DNA from: Lentilactobacillus senioris DSM 24302 = JCM 17472
Lineage (GTDB): Bacteria > Bacillota > Bacilli > Lactobacillales > Lactobacillaceae
Direction: 5' to 3'
Length of the DNA: 64,000 nt
Assembly: GCF_001436555.1 (NCBI RefSeq)
Contig: NZ_AYZR01000009.1
Span: 186,001 to 250,000, forward strand
Under the pieces are notes generated by a model that was not told the DNA's origin, did not search any database, and saw only the letters and a program-made list of their open reading frames with translations. The position numbers were made by a program, and so were the translations under genes. Every line of letters starts with the position of its first letter. Within the stretch, counting starts at the first letter, position 1. This document shows positions 33,563-42,174 of this stretch, in pieces.

Positions 33563-33592
33563 TTGCTTTTTGAAAAGTAATAAGCGTATAAT
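33563..33592 (+). promoter_or_regulatory. Promoter of the FMN reductase gene
   Basis: TTGCTT (33563-33568), 18 bases, TATAAT (33587-33592). Confidence 0.6.
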
Positions 33593-33641
33593 ATAAACAT
33601 GGTTTAACTAATAAAAAGTAAGTAATTGGAGGCATCAGTTC

Positions 33642-34193
33642 ATGACTAATGTTGGAATTATCGTTGGGAGTCTACGTGAAGGCTCTTTCACCAAAAAAAT
33701 CGCCCAATCAGTTGCCAGCTTCTTGCCTAGCGACTATAACGTATCTATCATCGACATCAATTTAGATCTTTACAATGAAGATTTAGATCAACCAGGTAAG
33801 GTTCCTGCTTCATGGGAAAACTTCCGGGCTCAAATGAATGATGTAGACGCCGTAATCTTTGCTACCCCCGAATATAACCGTTCTATTCCTGGTGGCCTTA
33901 AAAACGCTATTGACGTTGGTTCTCGTCCAATGGGTTCTAGTGTTTGGGACATGAAGCCAGCCCTTGTATTGAGCGTTTCTCCTGGTGCTATCGGTGGTTT
34001 CGGTGCCAACATGGCTCTTCGTCAATCACTTGTCTTCTTGAACATGCCAGTTGTTCAACAACCAGAAGCTTACATTGGCGGCGTAACAAACATTTTAGAT
34101 GCAGATGGTGAAGTCACTGAACAACGTGAATTAAGTTACTTCAAGTCAATTGCAGATGCTTTCGTAGATCTAATTAACAAAAACAACAAATAA
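33642..34193 (+). CDS. NAD(P)H-dependent FMN reductase / quinone reductase
   Basis: 183-residue flavodoxin-fold protein of the NADPH-dependent FMN reductase family. The phosphate-binding GSLREGSFTKKIA loop is near the N terminus and the flavin-ring contact TPEYNRSIPGGLKNAID is at about 74-90. Members reduce quinones, azo dyes or chromate with NAD(P)H. The native role is generally redox defence. Single gene with its own promoter and terminator. Confidence 0.88.
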   Translation: MTNVGIIVGSLREGSFTKKIAQSVASFLPSDYNVSIIDINLDLYNEDLDQPGKVPASWENFRAQMNDVDAVIFATPEYNRSIPGGLKNAIDVGSRPMGSSVWDMKPALVLSVSPGAIGGFGANMALRQSLVFLNMPVVQQPEAYIGGVTNILDADGEVTEQRELSYFKSIADAFVDLINKNNK

Positions 34194-34198
34194 AGTTA

Positions 34199-34233
34199 AA
34201 AGAACTAATCTTACTCGAGATTAGTTCTTTTTT
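34199..34233 (+). terminator. Intrinsic terminator of the FMN reductase gene
   Basis: AGAACTAATCT and AGATTAGTTCT around TACTCG, then T run. Confidence 0.88.
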
Positions 34234-34342
34234 ATTATCAAATTTACAATATTCTCAACCTAAGATTTTGCCAATTCTAAATTCCGGTTAAATCAAAGTG
34301 CTTGCGGTAAAATAAAGAAAAACGTTTCTAGGGGGGAATATT

Positions 34343-36070
34343 GTGTTACGAACACTTGCCAAATCTATTCGCCAGTATAAACGGCTGTCACTAATTTCAC
34401 CGATTTGCGTTTTCTTCGAAGCCGCATTTCAGACCTTAGTCCCCTATTTGATGGCAATCATTATCGATCGAGGAGTTATGGTCGGTAATCTTCATGTAAT
34501 TATTCGATGGGGAATTTTATTAATTTGTTTAGCTTTACTGGGGCTTGCTGCCGGGATGGGAGCCAGTTGGTATTCTAGTAAGGCCGCGGCTGGTTTTGCT
34601 AAAAACTTACGGCATGATCTATATTTCCATATTCAAACCTTTTCATTTTCAGATATCGATAAGTTCTCCACTTCCGGGCTAGTTACCCGGCTTACCACCG
34701 ACGCTACTAACTTACAACAAGCTTATCAAATGACCATTCGAACAGCCTTACGAGCTCCTCTAATGCTAATTTTTTCGGTAACGATGGCTTTTTTAGTCAG
34801 TCCAAACATCGCTTGGATCTTTGTAGTCGTTATTCCTATTCTAGCTGTGGGGCTTTACGCCATTATTAGAAGCTCTCGTAAATTACTAACTCAAGTATTT
34901 CACCTTTACGATCGTTTAAATCAAGTTGTTGGTGAAAATATTCGTGGTATCCGGGTAGTTAAAATCTTCGTCCGAGCTAAAACTGAAATCCAAAAGTTCC
35001 AAACGGTAGCCAAAAATATTTTTACCGTTTACAGTAAGGCTCAGCGAATTTTAGCTTTAAACCAACCATTAATGCAGTTAATAATTGGCTTATCTACCGT
35101 CTCGGTTGCCTGGTTGGGGGCTAAACTAGTGGTTAGCCGTCAACTCCAAATTGGACAACTGATGAGTTTGTTCTCATACACTATTTCAATTTTAACCAGT
35201 TTGATGATGCTTTCTAACGTATTCTCTCAATTAATTTTGGCAGGAACTTCTGGGCGTCGGGTAACCGCCGTGCTGGATACCACCACTCAATTACATAGTC
35301 CTGCTAATGGGATCACTACCGTTAACGATGGCAGTATTAGTTTTGAACACGTTAACTTTAAATTCAACGATAAGGAAAAGCAGAATGCGTTAACAGATAT
35401 TAATTTACAAATTAAAAGCGGGAGCACCGTTGCGGTGGTTGGATCCACCGGTTCTGGAAAAAGTACTCTCGTCCAGCTAATTCCTCGACTTTATGACGTC
35501 GACTCCGGAGCTGTCAAGGTAAGCGGGGTCAACGTAAAAGATTACGATTTGACCGCTTTACGTAATGCCGCCGCAATGGTTCTTCAAAATAACGTCTTGT
35601 TTTCAGGAACCATTAAAGATAATCTCCGCTGGGGTAATCCTAACGCCACTGACGAAGAATTAGTTCAAGCAGCCAAAATCGCTCAAGCCGATAGCTTCAT
35701 CGAGCAATTTCCTGATAAATATAATACTCGTATTGACCAAACTGGGAATAACGTTTCTGGTGGACAGCGTCAGCGAATCTCGTTAGCTAGATCATTACTG
35801 AAACATCCCAAGATTTTGCTACTCGATGATGCCACCAGTGCTACGGATACTGAAACGGAACATAATATTTGGCAAGCTATGAAAGCTAACCTTCCAGAGA
35901 CTACTAAGGTAATTATTACCCAACGTATCACCTCCATTACCGACGCTGATCAAATCATCGTTATGGAAAATGGGAGGGTCTCAGCAATTGGCACCCATGA
36001 ACAATTATTAAAAGATGATGCCGAATATAGATCTATTTACCAAATTCAAATTGAGGGGGGCGAAGGTTAA
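34343..36070 (+). CDS. ABC exporter half-transporter, degenerate-site subunit
   Basis: 575 residues: six membrane helices then a nucleotide-binding domain with Walker A GSTGSGKS (367-374), signature VSGGQRQRIS and Walker B ending LLLDD. The residue that should be the catalytic Glu is D496, and the switch His is Q527 (TQRI). This is the pattern of the degenerate partner in heterodimeric exporters such as LmrCD and BmrCD. GTG 34343 follows GGGGGGA. The stop overlaps the next start by one base (TAATG), so the two subunits are made together. Substrate could be drugs, lipids or peptides. Confidence 0.9.
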   Translation: MLRTLAKSIRQYKRLSLISPICVFFEAAFQTLVPYLMAIIIDRGVMVGNLHVIIRWGILLICLALLGLAAGMGASWYSSKAAAGFAKNLRHDLYFHIQTFSFSDIDKFSTSGLVTRLTTDATNLQQAYQMTIRTALRAPLMLIFSVTMAFLVSPNIAWIFVVVIPILAVGLYAIIRSSRKLLTQVFHLYDRLNQVVGENIRGIRVVKIFVRAKTEIQKFQTVAKNIFTVYSKAQRILALNQPLMQLIIGLSTVSVAWLGAKLVVSRQLQIGQLMSLFSYTISILTSLMMLSNVFSQLILAGTSGRRVTAVLDTTTQLHSPANGITTVNDGSISFEHVNFKFNDKEKQNALTDINLQIKSGSTVAVVGSTGSGKSTLVQLIPRLYDVDSGAVKVSGVNVKDYDLTALRNAAAMVLQNNVLFSGTIKDNLRWGNPNATDEELVQAAKIAQADSFIEQFPDKYNTRIDQTGNNVSGGQRQRISLARSLLKHPKILLLDDATSATDTETEHNIWQAMKANLPETTKVIITQRITSITDADQIIVMENGRVSAIGTHEQLLKDDAEYRSIYQIQIEGGEG

Positions 36071-37974
36071 TGCGTAATGGTCGAGCAATTAAATCATTAA
36101 AGCTAACTAAGGATAATCGCAACACTTTAAAGCGCCTATTAAAATTGATCTTCAAAACTCAACCAGTCTGGCTTTTCATTGCTGGAGTTTCGATTATAAT
36201 TAGTGCATTATCAACCGTAATTGGCTCTCTTTTTTTGAAAACATTAATTGATAAATACATCACTCCACTAATTCATCAAGCCACTCCCAATTTCAATCCT
36301 CTCATTCGAGTCTTACTAATGATGGTGGGAATTTACGTCATTGGTGCGATTGCTACCTTTATTTATACTCAGATTATGGCCATTTTGGCTCAACGGGTGC
36401 AGTATAATTTACGAGATGAGATGTTTACTCATATGCAGACTTTGCCCGTGAAATACTTTGACAACAACGACTATGGCGACATTATGAGTCACTACACCAA
36501 CGATATTGATACCTTATTGCAAATGGTCGGCCAAAGTTTACCGCAATTTCTCAGCTCGATAACTAATTTCATCATGGTTTTAATCGCAATGGTCATCATT
36601 AGCTGGGAATTAACCCTCTTTTCTCTGGCCATCTTTGCTTCTAGTATCATCATTATCAAAACTTTAACCTCTCGAAGCGGTCACTACTTCACTTTGCAAC
36701 AAAAATCCTTAGGGGATCTAGACGGTTACGCTGAAGAAATGTTGACCGGTCAAAAAGTGGTCAAAGTGTTCTCCCACGAAAAGGAAGCTGAAGCTAATTT
36801 TGACAAACTAAATAACAGCTTAGAAACCGATTCCGGTAATGCCAACGGATTCGCTACATTACTGTTCCCTATTATCGGTAACTTAGGTGACTTACTCTAC
36901 GTCCTCACCGCCGTTTTCGGTGGCGCGCTGGCTGTGGGACATCTAGCCACCCTAACACTCGGAGACCTAGCAGCCTTCTTGCAGCTCAGTCGAACGTTTA
37001 GCCAGCCAATCGCCCAAATTTCTATGCAATTAAACTCCATCGTCCAAGCTCTAGCCGGAGCTCAACGAATTTTTGCACTACTAGATCAAGAATCAGAAAC
37101 AGATAACGGAACTATCACCTTACAACCAGCCACTGATTCTGCTACCCATCGCAAACAATGGAATTGGGTAATTCCTAAGCCCGATGGTAGTACCAGCCTA
37201 CTACCTCTTGAGGGCAAAATTACTTATTCCCACGTTGATTTCAGCTACGTTCCTGGCAAACAAATTTTATTTGACGTTTCCTTTAACGTAAACGCAGGTC
37301 AAAAAGCCGCTTTCGTTGGAGAAACTGGAGCTGGGAAAACTACTATTACCGACATGCTGAATCGGTTCTATGAAATTGATTCTGGAACCATTACCTACGA
37401 CGACTTAGATATTCGTAACATTAAGAAGGCGGACTTAAGGCACGCTATGGCGATCGTCCTTCAAGATACCCACCTATTTACCGGAACCGTCAATGATAAT
37501 ATCCGTTACGGTCGGCTGGACGCTACAGATGAAGAGATCCAGCAAGCAGCTGATTTAGCCCAAGCCACTGACTTTATTAACCAGCTACCGGATAAATTCA
37601 ATACCGTCATTACTGATGATGGCGGTTCGCTATCCGCCGGTCAACGTCAATTACTTTCCATCGCTAGAGCGGCCATCGCTGACCCACCCGTTATGATTTT
37701 AGACGAAGCTACTTCCAGTATTGATACTCAAACCGAAAAAACGGTTCAAACGGCAATGGATAACCTGATGAAGGGACGGACTAGCCTCTCGATTGCACAC
37801 CGGTTATCAACTATCTACAACGCTGATATTATCATGGTAATTAGCGGCGGGAAGTTAATCGAAAGTGGTAATCACCAGCAATTGATGGCACAACATGGTA
37901 AATACTATCAATTATATATGGATTCTTTTAATGGAAACGCGCCAACCGCGATTCCGCCAAAAACTACTAACTAA
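36070..37974 (+). CDS. ABC exporter half-transporter, catalytic subunit
   Basis: 634 residues with six membrane helices, an insertion of about 30 residues before the nucleotide-binding domain (RKQWNWVIPKPDGSTSLLP, around 357-375), Walker A GETGAGKT (417-424), signature LSAGQRQLLS, Walker B with the canonical D545-E546, and switch H577 (IAHRLS). It holds the consensus catalytic Glu and His that the partner lacks. The longer second subunit with an insert matches the LmrD/BmrD style. It is translationally coupled to the upstream gene. Confidence 0.9.
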   Translation: MRNGRAIKSLKLTKDNRNTLKRLLKLIFKTQPVWLFIAGVSIIISALSTVIGSLFLKTLIDKYITPLIHQATPNFNPLIRVLLMMVGIYVIGAIATFIYTQIMAILAQRVQYNLRDEMFTHMQTLPVKYFDNNDYGDIMSHYTNDIDTLLQMVGQSLPQFLSSITNFIMVLIAMVIISWELTLFSLAIFASSIIIIKTLTSRSGHYFTLQQKSLGDLDGYAEEMLTGQKVVKVFSHEKEAEANFDKLNNSLETDSGNANGFATLLFPIIGNLGDLLYVLTAVFGGALAVGHLATLTLGDLAAFLQLSRTFSQPIAQISMQLNSIVQALAGAQRIFALLDQESETDNGTITLQPATDSATHRKQWNWVIPKPDGSTSLLPLEGKITYSHVDFSYVPGKQILFDVSFNVNAGQKAAFVGETGAGKTTITDMLNRFYEIDSGTITYDDLDIRNIKKADLRHAMAIVLQDTHLFTGTVNDNIRYGRLDATDEEIQQAADLAQATDFINQLPDKFNTVITDDGGSLSAGQRQLLSIARAAIADPPVMILDEATSSIDTQTEKTVQTAMDNLMKGRTSLSIAHRLSTIYNADIIMVISGGKLIESGNHQQLMAQHGKYYQLYMDSFNGNAPTAIPPKTTN

Positions 37975-37999
37975 AAACTATATTTAAGGAGATCTTTTT

Positions 38000-38647
38000 A
38001 TGAGTACATTATTAGTTATCAAAGCTCAACCAGCTATCAATCATATTTCTAATTCTATGGCCATTTGTGATCGATTTGTCACTGCCTACCAAGAAGCTCA
38101 CCCTGACGATATCGTTCTACAACATGACCTATATGCTGAAGGCGACATTGAAATCGATAGTTCCAATTTCCAAACCTGGGCTAAATTGTCCGAAGGCGTT
38201 AAATATTCTGACTTATCAAGTGATGAACAAATTTTAGTAAGTCGTCAACAACTCCTGCAAGAAGAATTCATCAAAGCCGACAAATACGTCTTTGCTAACC
38301 CAATGTATAACCTCTTCTTACCTGCGCGGCTTAAGAGTTACTTAGACATTGTTTGCGTATCTACTAAAACCTCCAAGGCAACTACCAAAGGTCCTGCTGG
38401 CATCCTAAAGGATAAGATGGCGGTCCACATTCAATCTGCTGGCGGAACTTATCAAAATAGTGATAACCCTAATATGCAGGCCCTAGACATGGGGACTCAA
38501 TATCTGCGAATTATCTTGAACCAAATGGGAGTTACTGACATTAAGGGCATCTACAATGAAGGAAACAGCAAATTAGATGAAGCCGCAATGCTCCAAAATA
38601 GACAACAATCTATGGACGAAGCCGCTCAATTGGCAGAACGATTCTAA
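38000..38647 (+). CDS. azoR: FMN-dependent NADH:quinone oxidoreductase / azoreductase
   Basis: 215 residues of the AzoR/AcpD flavodoxin-like family. Visible blocks are LLVIKAQPAINHISNS for FMN phosphate, FANPMYNLFLPARLKSYLD for the flavin ring, and QSAGGTYQ. It reduces quinones by two electrons and splits azo bonds. The gene starts 25 bases after the ABC exporter and may be read from the same promoter, since no separate promoter is obvious. Strong terminator follows. Confidence 0.9.
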   Translation: MSTLLVIKAQPAINHISNSMAICDRFVTAYQEAHPDDIVLQHDLYAEGDIEIDSSNFQTWAKLSEGVKYSDLSSDEQILVSRQQLLQEEFIKADKYVFANPMYNLFLPARLKSYLDIVCVSTKTSKATTKGPAGILKDKMAVHIQSAGGTYQNSDNPNMQALDMGTQYLRIILNQMGVTDIKGIYNEGNSKLDEAAMLQNRQQSMDEAAQLAERF

Positions 38648-38656
38648 ATCTCAACT

Positions 38657-38694
38657 AAAAAACCGCAACCATCAAAATATGGTTGCGGTTTTTT
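38657..38694. terminator. Bidirectional intrinsic terminator
   Basis: AAAAAACCGCAACCAT, CAAAAT loop, and its complement, between azoR and the convergent lplA. Confidence 0.92.
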
Positions 38695-38713
38695 AATTCT
38701 TAATCGAATTTTT

Positions 38714-39748
38714 TTATGAAATTAAACCTTGGTTATCTTGAAGGCTTCTTACAATAAAGTCTGTTAATTCGGATTCACTAATATTTTTTAAATGGCCGAC
38801 TGAAACAGCAGCCTTAATTCCCTCTTCATTAGCAGCACCACCCACCAGGGATTCTTCTACCGCATGCAAGTCTCCTTCCACTTTAAAGAATGGATTGAAC
38901 TTAAACCGGGTAAAAAAGCCAGTATCAATTGAGAAGTTAATCCCCATTTTGCCATTAGCCAAATCAGAATCAAAGTAACGATCATAGCCGGGATTTCGAC
39001 CAAAGTTCCATTCATCGGTACCATATTCGTCAGCTAATCGCTTATCGATAATATCCCAATCTTGGGAATTGAATTCGTAAGTTTCAATATCATCTACAGA
39101 ATCCACGTCAAAAACTTCTTTTAAAATGGCTTCGCGAAGATCTTCAATGGTCATGTCATTAGGAAGAAAATCCTTCAAATTAATGATCTGGCTTCGTTTA
39201 GAAGCTACCCCTAACTTCTTATCTTTTTCAGCCGGGTCTTCGGTTAAGACGTGCTTAGCTGCATCTACATTCAAATCGTACATTACAGTTCCCCCGGCAG
39301 CTAAATTGTTGCCGTTTTTAAACATCGTCATCCCAGAGAACTTCTTACCATCCAAAATTAAATCACTACTATTTTCCTTCATGGAAACGTCTAATCCAAG
39401 TTTTTGGAGGGCCTTCAACACTGGTTCGGCAAAATAAGAGTAGTCGTTAAAGTGACTAGTATCATCTACCAAAATATTTTCAAACACCAAATTCCCTAAA
39501 TCGTGATAAACCGCCCCACCACCGGAAGTGCGACGAACTAGTTCAATATCATTTTCGTGTAAATAATCAGTATCGACCTCAGCCCAAACGTTTTGGTTTT
39601 TACCAATAATAACAGAGGGACGGTTAATATAAAGCATGAATCCCCGCCCAGGGAGTTTTAAATCATTAACTAAATAATTATCAATCGATTGATTAACACG
39701 CGCATCATAAACGGGTTTGCCGTTTCGTTTAATATCTACTAAGTACAT
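38714..39748 (-). CDS. lplA: Lipoate-protein ligase A
   Basis: 344 residues: N-terminal biotin/lipoyl ligase domain with RRTSGGGAVYHDLGN (lipoate-binding), FSGMTMFKNG for the reactive Lys region, and a C-terminal accessory domain (EEWNFGRNPGYDRYF style). It activates free lipoate with ATP and attaches it to lipoyl domains. It faces the GcvH-like gene across 72 bases, and that product carries a candidate lipoyl Lys, so the two are likely partners. Confidence 0.93.
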   Translation of the reverse strand: MYLVDIKRNGKPVYDARVNQSIDNYLVNDLKLPGRGFMLYINRPSVIIGKNQNVWAEVDTDYLHENDIELVRRTSGGGAVYHDLGNLVFENILVDDTSHFNDYSYFAEPVLKALQKLGLDVSMKENSSDLILDGKKFSGMTMFKNGNNLAAGGTVMYDLNVDAAKHVLTEDPAEKDKKLGVASKRSQIINLKDFLPNDMTIEDLREAILKEVFDVDSVDDIETYEFNSQDWDIIDKRLADEYGTDEWNFGRNPGYDRYFDSDLANGKMGINFSIDTGFFTRFKFNPFFKVEGDLHAVEESLVGGAANEEGIKAAVSVGHLKNISESELTDFIVRSLQDNQGLIS

Positions 39749-39820
39749 AAGCAGCCTCCTTAGATTTCATATTTCTATTATAGTGTATAATTAAAGTAAA
39801 ATGTGTGGAGGCGACTACTA

Positions 39821-40201
39821 ATGTCTGAATTATCATTATGGCAACGAATTAAAGCGTTCTTCAAGAAACCCCAAGATCCTGACCAACCAGGGCCTACAGA
39901 AATCAAAGACGGAATTTGGTATCGAAAGCAACCCAGTGGCGACTACTTACTAGGCGTAGATGCCAGTGTCTTTGAAGAGATCGGCCAAATCACTTTTGCA
40001 GATTTTTCCACCAACCAAACCGAACTTAAAGCGGGCGATGACCTTTTAGATCTCGAAGGTGACAAATCAGTTGAAACCCTTAAGTCTCCACTAACTGGCA
40101 CTGTCATTTCTAGAAATCACGAACTAGTTAACGACTTAACTAATATCACTGCCGTAGACTCTGCCACTAGTTGGATAATGGAGTTAGCTCCGCACAAATA
40201 A
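39821..40201 (+). CDS. GcvH-like lipoyl carrier protein (glycine cleavage H family)
   Basis: 126 residues with the H-protein fold: LGVDASVFEEIGQITFADF, then LDLEGDKSVETLKSPLTGTV, in which K82 lines up with the lipoylated Lys of GcvH. An extra basic amphipathic N terminus (SLWQRIKAFFKK) precedes it. No GcvT, GcvP or other glycine-cleavage gene is present. In several Firmicutes, H-protein acts as a lipoate relay for other complexes, so that role, or use by LplA as an acceptor, is plausible. ATG 39821 follows GGAGG. TATAAT lies at 39786-39791. Confidence 0.85.
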   Translation: MSELSLWQRIKAFFKKPQDPDQPGPTEIKDGIWYRKQPSGDYLLGVDASVFEEIGQITFADFSTNQTELKAGDDLLDLEGDKSVETLKSPLTGTVISRNHELVNDLTNITAVDSATSWIMELAPHK

Positions 40202-40279
40202 ATTGTTGAGCTAATTACTATCCCCTTTTCAAAATAAGAACTACAATGAAGTTATAGAAATGAAAGGGAGGTCTGTAAA

Positions 40280-40483
40280 ATGGCAGAATCACCATTTTTG
40301 GATAAACATCTAAACGAGGTATTTGATTGGAGCGACAGCGACATGCCTGTTCGTGACGCATTGTGGGATTATTATATGGAACACAATGGTCATGACACTA
40401 AGGCCACCGAAGAATCTATGGAAAAATACATGACAATGTCAGCCGATGATATCAAGGCTGATGCAGAAAAATTACTTAAATAA
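40280..40483 (+). CDS. Small acidic hypothetical protein (67 aa)
   Basis: 67 residues, acidic and helical ([20 protein letters not shown], then [19 protein letters not shown]). GGGAGG precedes the ATG at good spacing and a terminator follows, so it is a complete gene. I do not recognise the family and see no catalytic motif or membrane segment. Confidence 0.7.
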   Translation: MAESPFLDKHLNEVFDWSDSDMPVRDALWDYYMEHNGHDTKATEESMEKYMTMSADDIKADAEKLLK

Positions 40484-40489
40484 CCAATT

Positions 40490-40527
40490 AAGCTTCCACC
40501 AAATTAGTTTTTGGTAGAAGCTTTTTT
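40490..40527 (+). terminator. Intrinsic terminator of the 67-aa gene
   Basis: AAGCTTCCACCAAA and TTTGGTAGAAGCTT with one mismatch, then T run. Confidence 0.75.
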
Positions 40528-40577
40528 AATTTTTTCTGCCGCTTATGAAGTAGTAGCGTTATAATTATAATGGTATT

Positions 40578-40644
40578 AAAAAGTCCGAACTATTCAAAGA
40601 GCAATTATGAAAATGAAGTCACCTTATCTTTGATTCGGCTTTTT
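40578..40644 (-). terminator. Long hairpin, probable terminator of the 103-aa gene
   Basis: AAAAAGTCCGAA and TTCGGCTTTTT (one bulge) with a further CAAAG/CTTTG stem about 30 bases apart. On minus it follows the stop at 40647 and ends in TTTTT. A small RNA is an alternative, as TATAAT lies at 40566. Confidence 0.5.
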
Positions 40645-40646
40645 GC

Positions 40647-40958
40647 CTAGTTGAGCAACTCTAATCCTTGTTCTAATACGTCGTTAGTGACCATTTCTGT
40701 AGTAAAGCGTTGCAACGGCGTCAATGAATGGCGGTCTTTAAAAGCTAACGGGAGCTCAGCAATGATAACTACTTTTAAATTGTTTTCGGTTATTAAAATT
40801 TGACCTACTTGTTTAAATTGGCCTCGGGTATGCTTACCGGTTCGCCAACTATGGGGCTGAATTTTATTTTGATCGTCTACTTTAAGTTGATAATGACCAG
40901 AATTATCAGTGGTTAATGGAATTCCCACGTATTCATGGACTTCATATTTACCTTTCAT
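40647..40958 (-). CDS. Hypothetical protein (103 aa)
   Basis: 103 residues with a beta-rich pattern (YEVHEYVGIPLTTDNSGHYQ, VGQILITENNLKVVIIAELP) and a C-terminal helix. It has no signal peptide or membrane segment and I do not recognise its family. A GAGAAG-type ribosome binding site precedes the ATG. It is divergent from the DegV gene. Confidence 0.6.
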   Translation of the reverse strand: MKGKYEVHEYVGIPLTTDNSGHYQLKVDDQNKIQPHSWRTGKHTRGQFKQVGQILITENNLKVVIIAELPLAFKDRHSLTPLQRFTTEMVTNDVLEQGLELLN

Positions 40959-41069
40959 TGCTTCTCCTTAACAACTATTTTTGTATAACCAAACTGGTTT
41001 TCTTATTTTATTATTTTACAATAATCCAATATACTTACTCTAACAGGATTCGTAAAGGGGGACATTTTT

Positions 41070-41903
41070 TTGGCTAAGATAAAAATCGTTACCGATGCTG
41101 TCGTCAACAGTTCGGCTTGTCCTGACGATATTGTTTCCGTTATCGACTTACCTATCACTATCAACGGCAAAGTATTCAGCCATATCAGTAAAATTAGCAA
41201 AACCAAATACTTACAACTCTTGAGTCAATCGTCCACTCCCCCACAAATCGGTTCTATTTCCGTAACCGAATTAGTAACTCTCTACAATGAATTGGGAAAA
41301 GACGGGAGCCAGATTTTATCACTACATATTAGTGATAGTTTCGCTGATACTTACAATACAGCCCGTCAGGCTGCGGCTAGAAGTACTTCTACAGTAACGG
41401 TGGTTAACAGCGGCGTGCCTGCTGCGGGCTTGACATACCAATTAACTGAAGCCGTCCGCTTAATTCGACAGGGACTAGATATGAAAACAATTCTCGATCG
41501 TATTAATAATATTTTAAAACGCACTCGCGTCTACATTTCCGTTAATAATAATAGCCAACTAATGTTAAAACGTAAAATCGGTCATTTCCGTGGAGCTTGG
41601 GAAAAACGCGCTAATATCAAGTATCTAATGCGGTTTGCCAATAATAATTTCGAGTTTATCGAGCGCACCACGGATGACGACGTTATTAGCTCATTTTGGC
41701 GCCAACAAGTAGAACAGATGCATCAGCAAAATATCGTCAGCTTAGATATTATCTATACTGGTTCTGACAACCGAGCTCAACGAATTTATAAGCTAATGAA
41801 TCAAGAATTTCCGTTAATTCCAATTACTTTACAGTTAGCTAATCCCGAAATGGTAAACTACATTGGAGAGGACGCAACTGGAGTTACCTATTTAGTGGGC
41901 TAA
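41070..41903 (+). CDS. DegV family fatty-acid-binding protein
   Basis: 277 residues. The start IKIVTDAVVN, the SQIGSISVTELVTLYNEL block and LHISDSFADTYNTA (Ser that contacts the fatty-acid carboxylate) are typical of DegV/FakB. Such proteins present fatty acids to FakA kinase for phospholipid synthesis. TTG 41070 follows AAAGGGGG. A second DegV gene is at 55831. The early segment lacks the usual SxSxL motif (AVVNSSACP instead), so this copy is more divergent. Confidence 0.85.
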   Translation: MAKIKIVTDAVVNSSACPDDIVSVIDLPITINGKVFSHISKISKTKYLQLLSQSSTPPQIGSISVTELVTLYNELGKDGSQILSLHISDSFADTYNTARQAAARSTSTVTVVNSGVPAAGLTYQLTEAVRLIRQGLDMKTILDRINNILKRTRVYISVNNNSQLMLKRKIGHFRGAWEKRANIKYLMRFANNNFEFIERTTDDDVISSFWRQQVEQMHQQNIVSLDIIYTGSDNRAQRIYKLMNQEFPLIPITLQLANPEMVNYIGEDATGVTYLVG

Positions 41904-41912
41904 CTGTTTCAA

Positions 41913-41936
41913 GCACTCGCTGGAGTGTTTTTTTAT
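41913..41936 (+). terminator. Intrinsic terminator of the DegV gene
   Basis: GCACTC and GAGTGT with a GCTG loop, followed by seven T. Confidence 0.65.
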
Positions 41937-42003
41937 TCCCTTTTTAGTCCTTCATAATGGTAGAATGGCTTAGTATTTGATAATTTAAGTTAAGAGGAAC
42001 ATT

Positions 42004-42174
42004 ATGAAAGCTAAGTTAAAAGAACGTCTAGAGGTATTTAGTGACGCTATCATCGCTATTTTGGTAAATGGTTTGCCGCTTCAAACCAACATCGCTTCAG
42101 AGGACGACAGTATAATCATCATGATAAATAATAAAAAGACCGTTAGCTTAACTAACGGTCTTTTTATTATTTAA
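42004..42174 (+). pseudogene. Remnant of a TMEM175-type potassium channel gene (DUF1211)
   Basis: ATG 42004 follows AGAGGA and encodes KERLEVFSDAIIAILV, which carries the RxxxFSD signature of the first helix of TMEM175/DUF1211 channels. After that the match ends: the frame reads unrelated, non-hydrophobic sequence (NGLPLQTNIASEDDS) and runs through the terminator to a stop at 42172. Most of the gene (normally about 200 codons, six helices) is missing. It was probably lost by deletion next to the arc operon. Confidence 0.65.
42133..42165. terminator. Terminator of the arc operon / bidirectional hairpin
   Basis: AAAAAGACCGTTAG, CTTAA loop and complement. It ends arcR on minus. Confidence 0.9.
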
